A stretch of 64,000 nt of DNA, from the NCBI RefSeq assembly GCF_011516645.4, contig NZ_CP088285.1:1754501-1818500 (forward strand), in the 5' to 3' direction. Every line of letters starts with the position of its first letter. The first letter of the stretch is position 1. A program made the position numbers and the translations under genes. Below are positions 43,676 to 52,716 of this stretch, piece after piece. This stretch comes from Bradyrhizobium septentrionale. Its GTDB lineage: Bacteria; Pseudomonadota; Alphaproteobacteria; Rhizobiales; Xanthobacteraceae. The notes beneath the pieces are model-generated. The model saw only the letters and a list, made by a program, of their open reading frames with translations, did no database searches and was not told the DNA's origin.

Positions 43676-44124
43676 TGCGAGGACCTCGGCATCAGGCGCA
43701 CGGTGCGGACGTCGGACAACGCGCCGCCCGGAGATTTGACACGAATTCTCACCAGCTCCGGGGCCCAGGGCACGTTGCCCTCGGGAACCGTCCAGTCACC
43801 ACCGAGCGGACTGACGTCGACGGTCCAGCGGTAGCCCTCTGCCTGCCCGGTCGATGAGCCCGGCTGCAATTCGGCGCGGGGCGGAATGCCGACCGTCATC
43901 AAGGTGCGCGCTGCCTGCATCAGCGCCACGTGCTGCTCCATGGCGCGAACGCCACGCGTCTTGACGCCCATGACGGCACCGATCGCGACGATCGAGACGG
44001 CCACCAGCGCCAGCGCCACCAGCACCTCGATGATCGTGAACCCCGCATCAGTGCGGTCAGTTGGCGGCGACGTCGCGAGCAACGATTTCAACCCTTCCGG
44101 TGAGCCAGTTGACGCGCACTTCAT
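43672..44124 (-). CDS. gspI: Type II secretion minor pseudopilin GspI
   Basis: The prepilin motif DAG/FTIIEVLVALALVAVSIVAI is followed by a short GspI globular domain. The chosen ATG at 44124 gives a long 28-residue leader and overlaps gspH by 68 bases. ATG 44133 is a second option, and TTG 44091, with GGAAGGG just before it, a third that gives a leader of 17 residues. Confidence 0.87.
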   Translation of the reverse strand: MKCASTGSPEGLKSLLATSPPTDRTDAGFTIIEVLVALALVAVSIVAIGAVMGVKTRGVRAMEQHVALMQAARTLMTVGIPPRAELQPGSSTGQAEGYRWTVDVSPLGGDWTVPEGNVPWAPELVRIRVKSPGGALSDVRTVRLMPRSSQ

Positions 44125-44530
44125 ATCCCGCATCGAGCCGCGTCAGCGCGATGGAGCCGCCGCAGGAACCGCCATTGGCGAAGAAACGAATGGTCGATAG
44201 CGCGGCCTGCCGCTGACAGCGCTGCGGCAGCACGGCATCGAACCGCACATCATCGGGAATCCGCACCGCCATGCGCGATGCGCCCGAGTGGATCACCCGG
44301 CTCGCCGCATCAACCAAGGTCGCCACGCTGGTGCTGCGCTCGATGGCGGCATTGCGATCGGCCTTCAAGAGCGTCGCGGTCTGCAGCGCATAGGCCTGCA
44401 ACCGCGAACGCGAGGTCTGGTGCGGAATGAACGGAAGCAGCACGGCCGCGAGCAGCGCGATGATGGCGAGCACGCACACCATCTCGAGCAAAGTGAAACC
44501 GCGCTGCGTCGCGTCATTCATGCTCGCCAT
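44057..44530 (-). CDS. gspH: Type II secretion minor pseudopilin GspH
   Basis: The 157-residue protein has the leader MASMNDATQRG and prepilin helix FTLLEMVCVLAIIALLAAVL, then a GspH-type beta-rich domain. The alternative start three codons later shortens the leader to eight residues, the more usual length. The gene lies nine bases from gspG on the same strand. Confidence 0.9.
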   Translation of the reverse strand: MASMNDATQRGFTLLEMVCVLAIIALLAAVLLPFIPHQTSRSRLQAYALQTATLLKADRNAAIERSTSVATLVDAASRVIHSGASRMAVRIPDDVRFDAVLPQRCQRQAALSTIRFFANGGSCGGSIALTRLDAGYEVRVNWLTGRVEIVARDVAAN

Positions 44531-44539
44531 GTACCCTTG

Positions 44540-45052
44540 CTATTCATTGTTGGCGGCTGTCGCCTTCTCCAGCGAAATGTCGGCCGAAGTGCCGCTGCCG
44601 CCCTCCTGACCGTCAGATCCATAGGAGACGATGTCATACGGCCCGTGTTCGCCGGGCGACCGATAGAGATAGGCGTGATTCCAGGGATCGCTCGGAACGT
44701 TGCCGCCCTTCAGATACGGGCCGTTCCAGGCAGCAACGCCCGGCGTGCGCCGGACCAGAGCGGCGAGGCCCTCCGCCGTGGACGGGAAGCGGCCCGCGTC
44801 GAGATAGAACAGGTCGAGCGCGCTGGAGAAGCTCTGCAGCTGAATGCGCGCGGTCTTGACCTTGGATTCGCTGAGATAGTTGAGCACGCGCGGTCCGATC
44901 AGCCCCATGATGAGGCCGATGATCGCAATCACCACCAGCATCTCGACCAGGGTGAAGCCTTCCTGACCCGGACGCTGCGGCCCTTGTGACCGCGCCCGAG
45001 CGCGTCCCGCTCGCGTGGAAAATGCCCTGATGATGGTGTTGCGCGATATCAT
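44540..45052 (-). CDS. gspG: Type II secretion major pseudopilin GspG
   Basis: The 170-residue protein has a processed region beginning FTLVEMLVVIAIIGLIMGLI (Glu +5). The major pseudopilin fold follows, including the conserved SSALDLFYLDAGRFPSTAEG, AAWNGPYLKGG and DPWNHAYLY calcium-site region, ending DGQEGGSGTSADISLEK. The leader is about 32 residues and very Arg-rich, much longer than the usual 6-10; no later Met, Val or Leu start with a ribosome-binding site was found. It lies 17 bases from gspF. Confidence 0.93.
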   Translation of the reverse strand: MISRNTIIRAFSTRAGRARARSQGPQRPGQEGFTLVEMLVVIAIIGLIMGLIGPRVLNYLSESKVKTARIQLQSFSSALDLFYLDAGRFPSTAEGLAALVRRTPGVAAWNGPYLKGGNVPSDPWNHAYLYRSPGEHGPYDIVSYGSDGQEGGSGTSADISLEKATAANNE

Positions 45053-45069
45053 GACCGATGACCCCTGCT

Positions 45070-46281
45070 CTAACCGACTAGCTGCGTGACCGAGAGCAGC
45101 GCCGTCATCACTGATACGATCAGTCCGCCGACGACGGTGCTGATGGTGATGATCGCCAGCGGACCGACAATGCCGACGACACGGTCCAGGCTGCGCTGCA
45201 ATTTTGCTTCGTAGAATTCCGCGACCCGCCCGGCCAGCACCGGCAGCTGCCCGGTCTCTTCGCCGAGCCGCAGCATGCGGACCGCCATCGGCGGCAGGCT
45301 GTCCGCCACGGCGAGGGCTTCCGACAGTTTTCCGCCATGGCGGACGCGGTCGGCGGCGGCGGTCCAGTTCGCCTCGCTCCCGGTCACCGCCATGATGTCG
45401 ACGAGGATGCGCAGCGCAGCGGTGAGGTTGACGCCGCTGCCGAGCAGGACGCCGAGATTGCGGCAGAACAGGCTGGCGCGATAGAACTGGAAGGCGCTGC
45501 TGATGCCGGGAACCCGCGAGATCGCGTTGACGAGGGCGGCACGCACCCGCGCCTGCCGCAGCAGCCACCATGCGAGCGCGATCGTGGCCGCACTAATCAG
45601 GCTTGCCGCCGTCGCATTGGCACGGAGGAAATCCGATACCGCGATGAAGCTGGCGAGCGCCGTATCCGACTTGCCGCCGAAATCGCCCAGCACGGTCGAG
45701 AACTGCGGCAGCACGAACAGCAGGAAGAACAGCATCACGCCGGACGCCGCGACCAGCACGAAGGCCGGATACTGCATGGCGTCAGTCAGCTTGCGCCGCA
45801 TCTGCTCGGAACGCGCGCGCTCGGTCCCGAGCATCTCCAGCACGGAATCCAGCGTGCCGGAGATTTCCCCGACCCGGACCAGGGCGATGTACATCGGCTG
45901 GAACAGGGTCGGATGATCCGCCACCGCATCGGCAAAGCTCTCGCCGGTGAGCAGGGCCGCGCGAATTTTTGCCACCACCGGACGCATCCGCCCGACATCG
46001 GCATCGCCGGACAGAAGCTCCAGCGCATCGTCGAGACGCGCGCCGGCCTTGAGCAGCAGCGCAAGGTCGCGCGTGAATGTGGTGACCTCGGCGGCGCTCG
46101 GCCCGCCGAACAGGCTGCGGCCACCGCCAGCACCAGACGCGCGCTTGTCCTCGGTGGTTTCGATCGGCAGCAGCTTGAGATATTCGATCCGTCGCGCCAC
46201 CTCGGCCGCGGTCGGGGCGGCGATCGTGCCGTTCACGATCTCGCCGGCCTGGGTCAACGCGCGATAGCGATAATTCGGCAC
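45070..46281 (-). CDS. gspF: Type II secretion platform protein GspF
   Basis: The protein of about 403 residues starts at GTG 46281 (VPNYRYRALTQAGEIVNG). It has two homologous GspF cytoplasmic domains (FTRDLALLLKAGARLDDALELL and ..FCRNLGVLLGSGVNLTAALRIL) and three transmembrane helices. It is the polytopic core of the inner-membrane assembly platform. The GTG start leaves four bases after the gspE stop; a TTG at 46302 would overlap gspE. Confidence 0.94.
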   Translation of the reverse strand: MPNYRYRALTQAGEIVNGTIAAPTAAEVARRIEYLKLLPIETTEDKRASGAGGGRSLFGGPSAAEVTTFTRDLALLLKAGARLDDALELLSGDADVGRMRPVVAKIRAALLTGESFADAVADHPTLFQPMYIALVRVGEISGTLDSVLEMLGTERARSEQMRRKLTDAMQYPAFVLVAASGVMLFFLLFVLPQFSTVLGDFGGKSDTALASFIAVSDFLRANATAASLISAATIALAWWLLRQARVRAALVNAISRVPGISSAFQFYRASLFCRNLGVLLGSGVNLTAALRILVDIMAVTGSEANWTAAADRVRHGGKLSEALAVADSLPPMAVRMLRLGEETGQLPVLAGRVAEFYEAKLQRSLDRVVGIVGPLAIITISTVVGGLIVSVMTALLSVTQLVG

Positions 46282-46285
46282 GACG

Positions 46286-47962
46286 TCACCGCACCGTCGC
46301 AACGCGGAGGATCTCGGCGGGCGAGGTCAATCCGGCGCGGCATTTGGCGACCCCGTCATCGAGCATGGTGGTCATGCCCGCCCGGATCGCCATCGTATCG
46401 ATCTTCAGTCCGTCGGTTCGCTCCCCGATCAGCTCGCGCAATTCATTCGACAGTTCGAGCAGCTCGAATGCGCCGAGGCGGCCGCGATAGCCGGTTCCGC
46501 CGCAGCGTTCGCAGCCGCACGGCTCGTGAACAATCTCGCCGGCCCGGAATCCGATCGCCGCAAGCCGGGGATCCTCGGTGAAATCGGCCGTTGCCAGCGG
46601 CCGCGCCGTCTTGCAGCGCTCGCATAATTGCCGGACCAGGCGTTGCGCGATCACGCCGCGCAGCACCGAGCGGAGCAGATAGCCCTCGACCCCGAGGTCG
46701 AGCAGGCGTGGCACCGCGGCCGCCGCCGTTTCGGTGTGCAGCGTCGTCAGCACCAGATGCCCGGTCAGCGCCGCATGCACGGCGACGTGCGCGGTCTCGG
46801 TATCCCGGATTTCGCCGACCATGATGACGTCGGGATCCTGTCGAACGAAGGAGCGCAAGGCGGTGGCGAAGGTCAGACCGATCGCCGGTTTGACCTGGGA
46901 CTGGTTGACGCCGGGGATCTCGTATTCGACCGGGTCCTCGATCGTGAGAATTTTGCGGCTGGGCTCGTTGAGGATCGACAGGATCGTCGCCAGCGTCGTG
47001 GTCTTGCCGCTGCCGGTCGGTCCCGTGATCACGATCATGCCATGCGGCAGCTTCAAGAGCCGCCGCAGCTTGGCCTCGTCAGCCTGCGAGAAGCCGAGTT
47101 TTTCCACGACCAGCAGGCCGCGATCCTTGGGCAGGATACGGATGACGGCGGATTCGCCATGCTGCATCGGCATGATCGCGACGCGGATATCGATATCGGT
47201 CCGCCCGGCCCGCAGCCGCGCCGCGCCGTCCTGCGGCAGGCGGCGCTCGGCGATATTGAGATTGGCGATGATCTTGATGCGGGACACCACCGCCTGGGGT
47301 AGCACGCCCGACAGCGCCGCGACCGGCCGCAGCAGGCCATCGATCCGGAGCCGGACCATGAGGCCGGCGGCAAACGGCTCGATATGGATGTCGCTGGCGC
47401 GAAGCTCGACCGCCTTCTCGATCAGATCGTTGACCGCGCGCACCACCGGCGCGCCGCTGGCGAGATCGCGCAGGCTCTCGATGTCGTCTTCGCGGGGCAG
47501 CGCCGCCGTCAGTTCGGTGGCCTCGTCCTCCTCAGCACTGGCACGGTTGTTCAGCACGATGGCGACGTCTTCCGACGATGCCACTTTCACTGTTATCCCG
47601 GCGCCGAGCACAATCTGCGCGGCCCGCTGCGTCGCCTGGTCGGTGGGGTCGACGACCGCGAGAACACTGGTTCCATCGGCTTCCCGGCACGGATAGACCA
47701 TGGTCTCGCGCAGGAAGCGCGGCGAGAACGACCCGACCAGCGGCTCGGCCGAGGTCATTTCCTGGAGCGTCAGGCGGCCCAGCGCGAAGAAGCGCGCGGC
47801 TTCGTCGGCGAATTCGACCGGCGAAAGACTGATGACCTCCCACAGTTTCAATTGCCTGTGGTCGGCACCCTGCCCGGTCCGCTCGGCCGGCCCATCGGTC
47901 GGCGCGAGGTGATTGTTCTGACGGAGATAATCCACAAACCGAACGGACAGGTCGTTGGCCAT
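46286..47962 (-). CDS. gspE: Type II secretion ATPase GspE
   Basis: The 558-residue protein has the N-terminal GspL-binding domain and the secretion ATPase core: Walker A GPTGSGKTTTLATI (about 312), Asp box TIEDPVEYEIPGVNQ, Walker B VGEIRDTETA, His box TGHLVLTTLHT. A zinc tetracysteine module follows (CERC near 446 and CGCERCGG near 483). It powers pseudopilus growth. It is the first gene of the minus-strand operon gspE to gspN and is divergent from gspD. Confidence 0.96.
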   Translation of the reverse strand: MANDLSVRFVDYLRQNNHLAPTDGPAERTGQGADHRQLKLWEVISLSPVEFADEAARFFALGRLTLQEMTSAEPLVGSFSPRFLRETMVYPCREADGTSVLAVVDPTDQATQRAAQIVLGAGITVKVASSEDVAIVLNNRASAEEDEATELTAALPREDDIESLRDLASGAPVVRAVNDLIEKAVELRASDIHIEPFAAGLMVRLRIDGLLRPVAALSGVLPQAVVSRIKIIANLNIAERRLPQDGAARLRAGRTDIDIRVAIMPMQHGESAVIRILPKDRGLLVVEKLGFSQADEAKLRRLLKLPHGMIVITGPTGSGKTTTLATILSILNEPSRKILTIEDPVEYEIPGVNQSQVKPAIGLTFATALRSFVRQDPDVIMVGEIRDTETAHVAVHAALTGHLVLTTLHTETAAAAVPRLLDLGVEGYLLRSVLRGVIAQRLVRQLCERCKTARPLATADFTEDPRLAAIGFRAGEIVHEPCGCERCGGTGYRGRLGAFELLELSNELRELIGERTDGLKIDTMAIRAGMTTMLDDGVAKCRAGLTSPAEILRVATVR

Positions 47963-48287
47963 TCTCTTATCCCGCCACGCTATCCTGGATCAGCTCGCGC
48001 CGAGGCGCTGGCGCCGTTCGGCTCCCGTTAACTGCGCGGTTATCAACCCGAAGTGTGACAGCTGTGCGAAGTCACATCGTCCGCCGCGCTCAAGAAACTT
48101 TGAGGTGGCATCGCGGACACAAGCAACGCGCCGGCTGCACAAATTTTGGCACGACACGATGCAGGTCGCGAACGACAATCATGTAACCAATTTATTTCTG
48201 TCATGAACGCTCGCTAAGAGTCCTGCGGGGCAGGACCGATCGTCGCAAGCCATCGAAATATCAGCCAGCAAGTAGCGAAGGGCCTTC
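47963..48287. promoter_or_regulatory. Divergent gspE/gspD promoter region
   Basis: This 325-base gap separates the minus-strand gspE operon from gspD. It contains the inverted repeat TGTGAC-N11-GTCACA at 48054-48076, a candidate operator for coordinate control of both halves of the system. No gene is supported here. Confidence 0.45.
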
Positions 48288-50666
48288 ATGCAACGCGTAG
48301 GCACAGTGGGCCGCTGCCCGACGATCCGTGGCGGCCTGACAGCCATTTTCGTCTTGACGTCGCTGGGGTTGCTGGCGTCCTGCAATTCCGCGACGGTCGG
48401 CGAGAGCGTGGACGCGTCCCAGCTCGACGTCACCGACAAGGTGCGCTCGCTGGATCTGCTACCGCGCCAGCCACAACCGGTGAGCGCACTCGCGGCGACA
48501 CCCGGCAACCAGGGCGGGAATGTCCGCGCGTCGATGTATGAAGGCAGCGACGTGACGGCCGTCGCCGACGCGCGGCCGCAGCCGGCAGCGAATGGCAATG
48601 GTTTCGATCTGAATTTCGAGAGCACGCCGGTGGCGACCGTCGCCAAGGTCGTGCTGGGCGATATCCTGCATGTCGGCTACACGATCGATCCGCGGGTGCA
48701 GGGCACGGTGAGCCTGGTCTCGGTCCGCCCGGTGCCGAAATCCGACATGGTGTTCGTGCTTGAAAACGCGCTGCGGCTGAGCGGCGTCGTGCTGCTCAAG
48801 GATACCGCGGGCTATCGCCTGACCCCGCTCGGCGACGCCGTCGGCGGCGGCCGCATCGATGCCGCGGCAGCCAATCCCGAGCCCGGTTTCGGCGTCTCAG
48901 TGGTTCCCCTGCAATATGTGTCGGCCCAGACCCTGCTGAAGCTGACCGACAGCTTTGCCACCAGGGCGGGCGCGATCCGCGCCGACACCACACGGAATCT
49001 TCTGCTGATCCAGGGCACCGGGGCCGAGCGCCGCACCGCGGTCGACACCGTGCTCAGCTTCGACGTCGACTGGATGCGCGGCCAATCCGTCGGCATCTTC
49101 CCGATCTCGAGCGGCTCGCCCGCGCCTGTCATTGCCGAGCTGGAGAAGATCGTCGATTCCGGCGAGAACGGGCTCAGCCAGAACGTCATCAAGTTCATGC
49201 CGATCGCACGCCTCAATGCGGTGCTGGTCGTGACCAAGAAGCCGGACATGCTGCACACGGCCGCGATCTGGATCAAGCGCCTCGACCGCAACGACACCGC
49301 GCGAACCACGGTCCATGTCTACCGCGTCAAGTATGGCGATGCGCGCCAGATCGCGCGGGTCCTGACCGACATGTTCCTCGGCGGCTCCTCCGGCAATCTG
49401 CTCGACAGTGCCGACAGCCAGCTCGCGCCGGGCTCCGGCACCTCGTCGACGTCAAGCGTCGCCGACCGCCTGTCGCTCAACAACAACAACGGCTCGAATT
49501 CCAGCATGGGCGGCTTCGCATCCCGCGGCACGTCGGGGACCGGTGCGACCGGCCAAGGCCTGGGCCAGGGATTTGGCGCCGGTGGACAAGCCAACAATCC
49601 CAATGCGGGCCAGGGTAACAATGCCGCGCTGGATGCCGGACGCGGCGCCGGCGGCGGCAACGGCCAGCCTGTGCTGCAGGACGTCCGCATCACGCCCGAT
49701 GTCGTGAACAACAATCTGCTGATCTATGCCGACCAGGCCAACTACCGCATCATCGAGTCGACGCTGCTGCAGATCGACGAGCCACAGCTCCAGGTCGCCA
49801 TCGATGCTACGATCGCCGAAGTCACGCTCAACAACACCCTGTCCTACGGCGTGCAGACCTATCTCACCAGCCAGAACCTCGGCCTGAAGCCGAACACCGG
49901 CTCGATCCTCGGCACCCAAGCCACCAGCGCGCCCGCGACCACCACCGACGCGACCACAGGCGCGGTCTCGGTGGCGGGCTCGCTCACCAATGCTTTCATC
50001 AACCAGACCTTCCCGGGCTTCAACTTCCTGATCGGCTCCGCGACGCAGCCGAGCCTGATCCTGGACGCGCTGCATGCCGTCACCAGCGTCAAGGTGTTGT
50101 CCAATCCCTCGCTGGTCGTGATCAACAACCAGGTCGCGACGCTGCAGGTCGGCGACGTCGTCCCGGTCTCGACCGGCAGCGCAACGGTGCTGACCACGAG
50201 CAACACGGTGGTCAACACCATCGACTATCGCAACACCGGCATCATCCTGAAGGTCTCGCCACGCGTCAGCGTCAACGGCACCGTGCGGCTCGATGTCGAG
50301 CAGGAGATCAGCAACGTTCCCCAAAGCAGCTCGGTAAACCTGACGCCGACGGTGTCGGAACGGCGGGTCAAGAGCCAGATCGCGGTCGCCAATGGCCAGA
50401 CCGTGCTGCTGGCGGGCCTGATCAGCGAACAGCAGAGCGGCAACCGCAATGCGCTTCCCGTGCTCGACCAGATTCCTGGCCTCGGCGACGCCTTCGGGCA
50501 TCAGAGCAACGGCACCCAGCGCACCGAGCTGATCATCTTCATCCGCCCGCAGATCATCCGCAACGGTACCGACGCCCAGGTCGTCGCCGAGGAGCTTCGA
50601 TCGAAACTGCGCGGCAGCATCGCCACGACATCGACCAATGCGCCGATCACCACCAGCTTCCACTGA
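48288..50666 (+). CDS. gspD: Type II secretin GspD, predicted lipoprotein
   Basis: The 792-residue protein has a signal peptide ending in a lipobox (LGLLASC, Cys32), N0-N3 ring-building domains and a low-complexity Gly/Asn/Ser-rich insert (about 365-460) inside the N3 region. The secretin core has NPSLVVINNQVATLQVGDVVPV and the secretin signature ending LDVEQEISNV, ending with the conserved IPGLGDAF and FIRPQII. It forms the outer-membrane exit channel. The lipobox suggests a liposecretin that needs no separate pilotin, as with HxcQ of Pseudomonas; no gspS was seen. It is divergent from gspE and followed by a Sel1-repeat protein after 13 bases. Confidence 0.95.
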   Translation: MQRVGTVGRCPTIRGGLTAIFVLTSLGLLASCNSATVGESVDASQLDVTDKVRSLDLLPRQPQPVSALAATPGNQGGNVRASMYEGSDVTAVADARPQPAANGNGFDLNFESTPVATVAKVVLGDILHVGYTIDPRVQGTVSLVSVRPVPKSDMVFVLENALRLSGVVLLKDTAGYRLTPLGDAVGGGRIDAAAANPEPGFGVSVVPLQYVSAQTLLKLTDSFATRAGAIRADTTRNLLLIQGTGAERRTAVDTVLSFDVDWMRGQSVGIFPISSGSPAPVIAELEKIVDSGENGLSQNVIKFMPIARLNAVLVVTKKPDMLHTAAIWIKRLDRNDTARTTVHVYRVKYGDARQIARVLTDMFLGGSSGNLLDSADSQLAPGSGTSSTSSVADRLSLNNNNGSNSSMGGFASRGTSGTGATGQGLGQGFGAGGQANNPNAGQGNNAALDAGRGAGGGNGQPVLQDVRITPDVVNNNLLIYADQANYRIIESTLLQIDEPQLQVAIDATIAEVTLNNTLSYGVQTYLTSQNLGLKPNTGSILGTQATSAPATTTDATTGAVSVAGSLTNAFINQTFPGFNFLIGSATQPSLILDALHAVTSVKVLSNPSLVVINNQVATLQVGDVVPVSTGSATVLTTSNTVVNTIDYRNTGIILKVSPRVSVNGTVRLDVEQEISNVPQSSSVNLTPTVSERRVKSQIAVANGQTVLLAGLISEQQSGNRNALPVLDQIPGLGDAFGHQSNGTQRTELIIFIRPQIIRNGTDAQVVAEELRSKLRGSIATTSTNAPITTSFH

Positions 50667-50679
50667 GCCGGGCAACTGG

Positions 50680-51216
50680 ATGCTCCGCATGCGCGCGCTG
50701 CGAACCGGCCTCTGCGCCTCGCTTGCGGTCGCGCTCTGGGCGATGACCGCATCCGTCGCGAGCGCCGACAGCCTTGCGCGCGGAACGGCCGCCTTCCATC
50801 GCGGCGATTATGTCAGAGCATCTCGGGAGCTCGCGCCGGCCGCCGAGCGCGGCAATGCACGCGCTCTCGGCCTGCTCGGCTTCATGTATGAGCACGGTTT
50901 TGGCGTGCCGCAGGCCTATGACGCCGCCGCCGATCTCTACTATCGCGGCGCCGTGCAAGGCGACCCGTTCGCGCAAGCCATGCTCGGCCTGACGTACGAC
51001 AAGGGTCACGGCGTTCCGGTGGATTTCGTGCTGGCCTACAAATGGCTCAATCTGGCGGCGGCCCGCACCGGCGGGCGGCAGCGCGAAGCCTATCTCCGCT
51101 TCCGCGATGCGGTCGCATCAAAACTCTCGCGCAATGAGATCATCGCCGGCCAGCGGTTTGCATTGGGATGGGTCCCCGGCCCGCCGGCGCCGGACGTGCA
51201 CCTGACGGTCAAGTAG
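50680..51216 (+). CDS. Exported Sel1-repeat protein
   Basis: The 178-residue protein has a signal peptide (MLRMRALRTGLCASLAVALW.., cleavage near ASA-DS) and Sel1-like repeats: ARALGLLGFMYEHGFGVPQAYDAA and PFAQAMLGLTYDKGHGVPVDFVLA. It starts 13 bases after gspD and probably belongs to its transcript, as an accessory protein of the secretin or of secreted-protein handling (inference). Its 3' end overlaps the convergent PepSY gene by eight bases. Confidence 0.88.
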   Translation: MLRMRALRTGLCASLAVALWAMTASVASADSLARGTAAFHRGDYVRASRELAPAAERGNARALGLLGFMYEHGFGVPQAYDAAADLYYRGAVQGDPFAQAMLGLTYDKGHGVPVDFVLAYKWLNLAAARTGGRQREAYLRFRDAVASKLSRNEIIAGQRFALGWVPGPPAPDVHLTVK

Positions 51217-52714
51217 CTTCCCGTATAGGCGCCAAGGGAGACACGCGTCTCCGTCGTAGCGGCCGGCGACGCAGTCGGCGCCAGCCGATCACGATGCCGC
51301 TGATCGAGACGATCGTGCCGACGGTTGACAGCAGCCACACCACGACATCGCGTGCAGGCGAGATGCGCAGCAGCAGCGGGAAATCCAGGCTGTGCAGCGC
51401 GTTGAACAGCCAGCGATAGGAGCGGCGGCTGTCGTCGCTGCGGTCGAGAATTTCACCAGTGACCGGAGAGATGTGCAGCCAGGTTTGCGCGGGATCATCA
51501 AAGCCGGTCCGCAGCACGGGGAGTTCGCGCATGTTGTGCAGCGTGTACCAATAGGCGTCGGGTTCATCGAGCTGTTGGGCCGAGTTCATGGCAGCTCCGG
51601 GCACCGCGCGCCGGGCGGCTGCGATGATCTCGTCACGCGATAGAGTTACAGGCACGCCGGTCGCGGGATCGGCGAGGCTGCGACGGCCATTGCTGTCATC
51701 AAGCATCATCAGCTTGTGTCCGCCGATCCAGACGAAGCGCGCCTCCACGGCCGGCACCGACGGCGACGACTGGAAGCCGGCGGCGATGTCAGGCGCGTCA
51801 TGCCCGCTGTAGCCGATTGCGATGTCCCTGGTGACGCCGCGGCCGGAGAACGCGCCGCCGGGATTGAGCGACAGCCAGCCGCTGAACATCCAGGTGAAAA
51901 CGCAGATGCCGCCGATCAGCCCGGCAATATGATGCCAGGCCATCCAGCCGCGGTAGGGCGAGATGGCGCCGCTTGCGTAGCGACGCATCAATCGCAACCG
52001 GAGAATGCCGATCCAGAAGCCGGTGACCGCGACCACGAGGCACACGCCGGAAATCCACAGCACGACATCCCGCCACAGCGGGCCGTCCTTGCGCAGCACG
52101 GTCGGATAGATCCAGTGCGGGATCGAGCCGAGCCAGTTCCAGACGCGCTCCTGCCGCGTGGTGTCGAGCGCGATCTCGCCGCTGCGCGCGGAGACGTAGA
52201 GTTCGGTGCCGTCAGCGTCGCCGAGGCCGATCAGATAGAGCGGCCGTAGCGGATCGAAGCGCGCCGTGACCGACCATTGATCGCGCGTCACCGTGTCGAG
52301 CAATTGCGGACGCACCGCTTTGGGGTGATGGCCGGCGATGGCCAGCGCCTGATCCGGCGCGATCCGGTCGATGACGCGGCCGTCGATCGCCGAAATCGTG
52401 ATGACGGCGGCTCCATTCCAGCCGGCCACGCGATAGACCGGAACATCGTCCATCATCGACAACCGCAGATCGCGCGGATAATGCTCCATGCCTGCGATCG
52501 CCATCGCGCGATCAGGCGCGATCTGCACCTTGCCCCACGAAATGACCGGGAGCGCGGCCAGGCGCTCGCCGTCGGTGAGGCGCGGAAAGACCACGTACAT
52601 CATGACGAGGCCCGAGATGAACCACATCGCGAACAAGAGGCAGGTCGCGATGCCGATCCAGCGATGGACGACATACAGCCATCGCCGCCCTCGCCGGATC
52701 AGAGCGTTGCGCAT
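51209..52714 (-). CDS. PepSY-associated transmembrane protein
   Basis: The 501-residue protein has an N-terminal helix after RRWLYVVHRWIGIATCLLFAMW, two PepSY-like periplasmic domains, and further helices, including WMAWHHIAGLIGGICVFTWMFSGW. The arrangement is that of PepSY-TM proteins encoded with siderophore receptors, which may include ferric-siderophore reductases such as FhuF-independent FsrB types (family knowledge). It begins two bases after the receptor stop (52717), so it is co-transcribed under the cobalamin riboswitch. Confidence 0.88.
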   Translation of the reverse strand: MRNALIRRGRRWLYVVHRWIGIATCLLFAMWFISGLVMMYVVFPRLTDGERLAALPVISWGKVQIAPDRAMAIAGMEHYPRDLRLSMMDDVPVYRVAGWNGAAVITISAIDGRVIDRIAPDQALAIAGHHPKAVRPQLLDTVTRDQWSVTARFDPLRPLYLIGLGDADGTELYVSARSGEIALDTTRQERVWNWLGSIPHWIYPTVLRKDGPLWRDVVLWISGVCLVVAVTGFWIGILRLRLMRRYASGAISPYRGWMAWHHIAGLIGGICVFTWMFSGWLSLNPGGAFSGRGVTRDIAIGYSGHDAPDIAAGFQSSPSVPAVEARFVWIGGHKLMMLDDSNGRRSLADPATGVPVTLSRDEIIAAARRAVPGAAMNSAQQLDEPDAYWYTLHNMRELPVLRTGFDDPAQTWLHISPVTGEILDRSDDSRRSYRWLFNALHSLDFPLLLRISPARDVVVWLLSTVGTIVSISGIVIGWRRLRRRPLRRRRVSPLAPIREAT

Positions 52715-52716
52715 GA

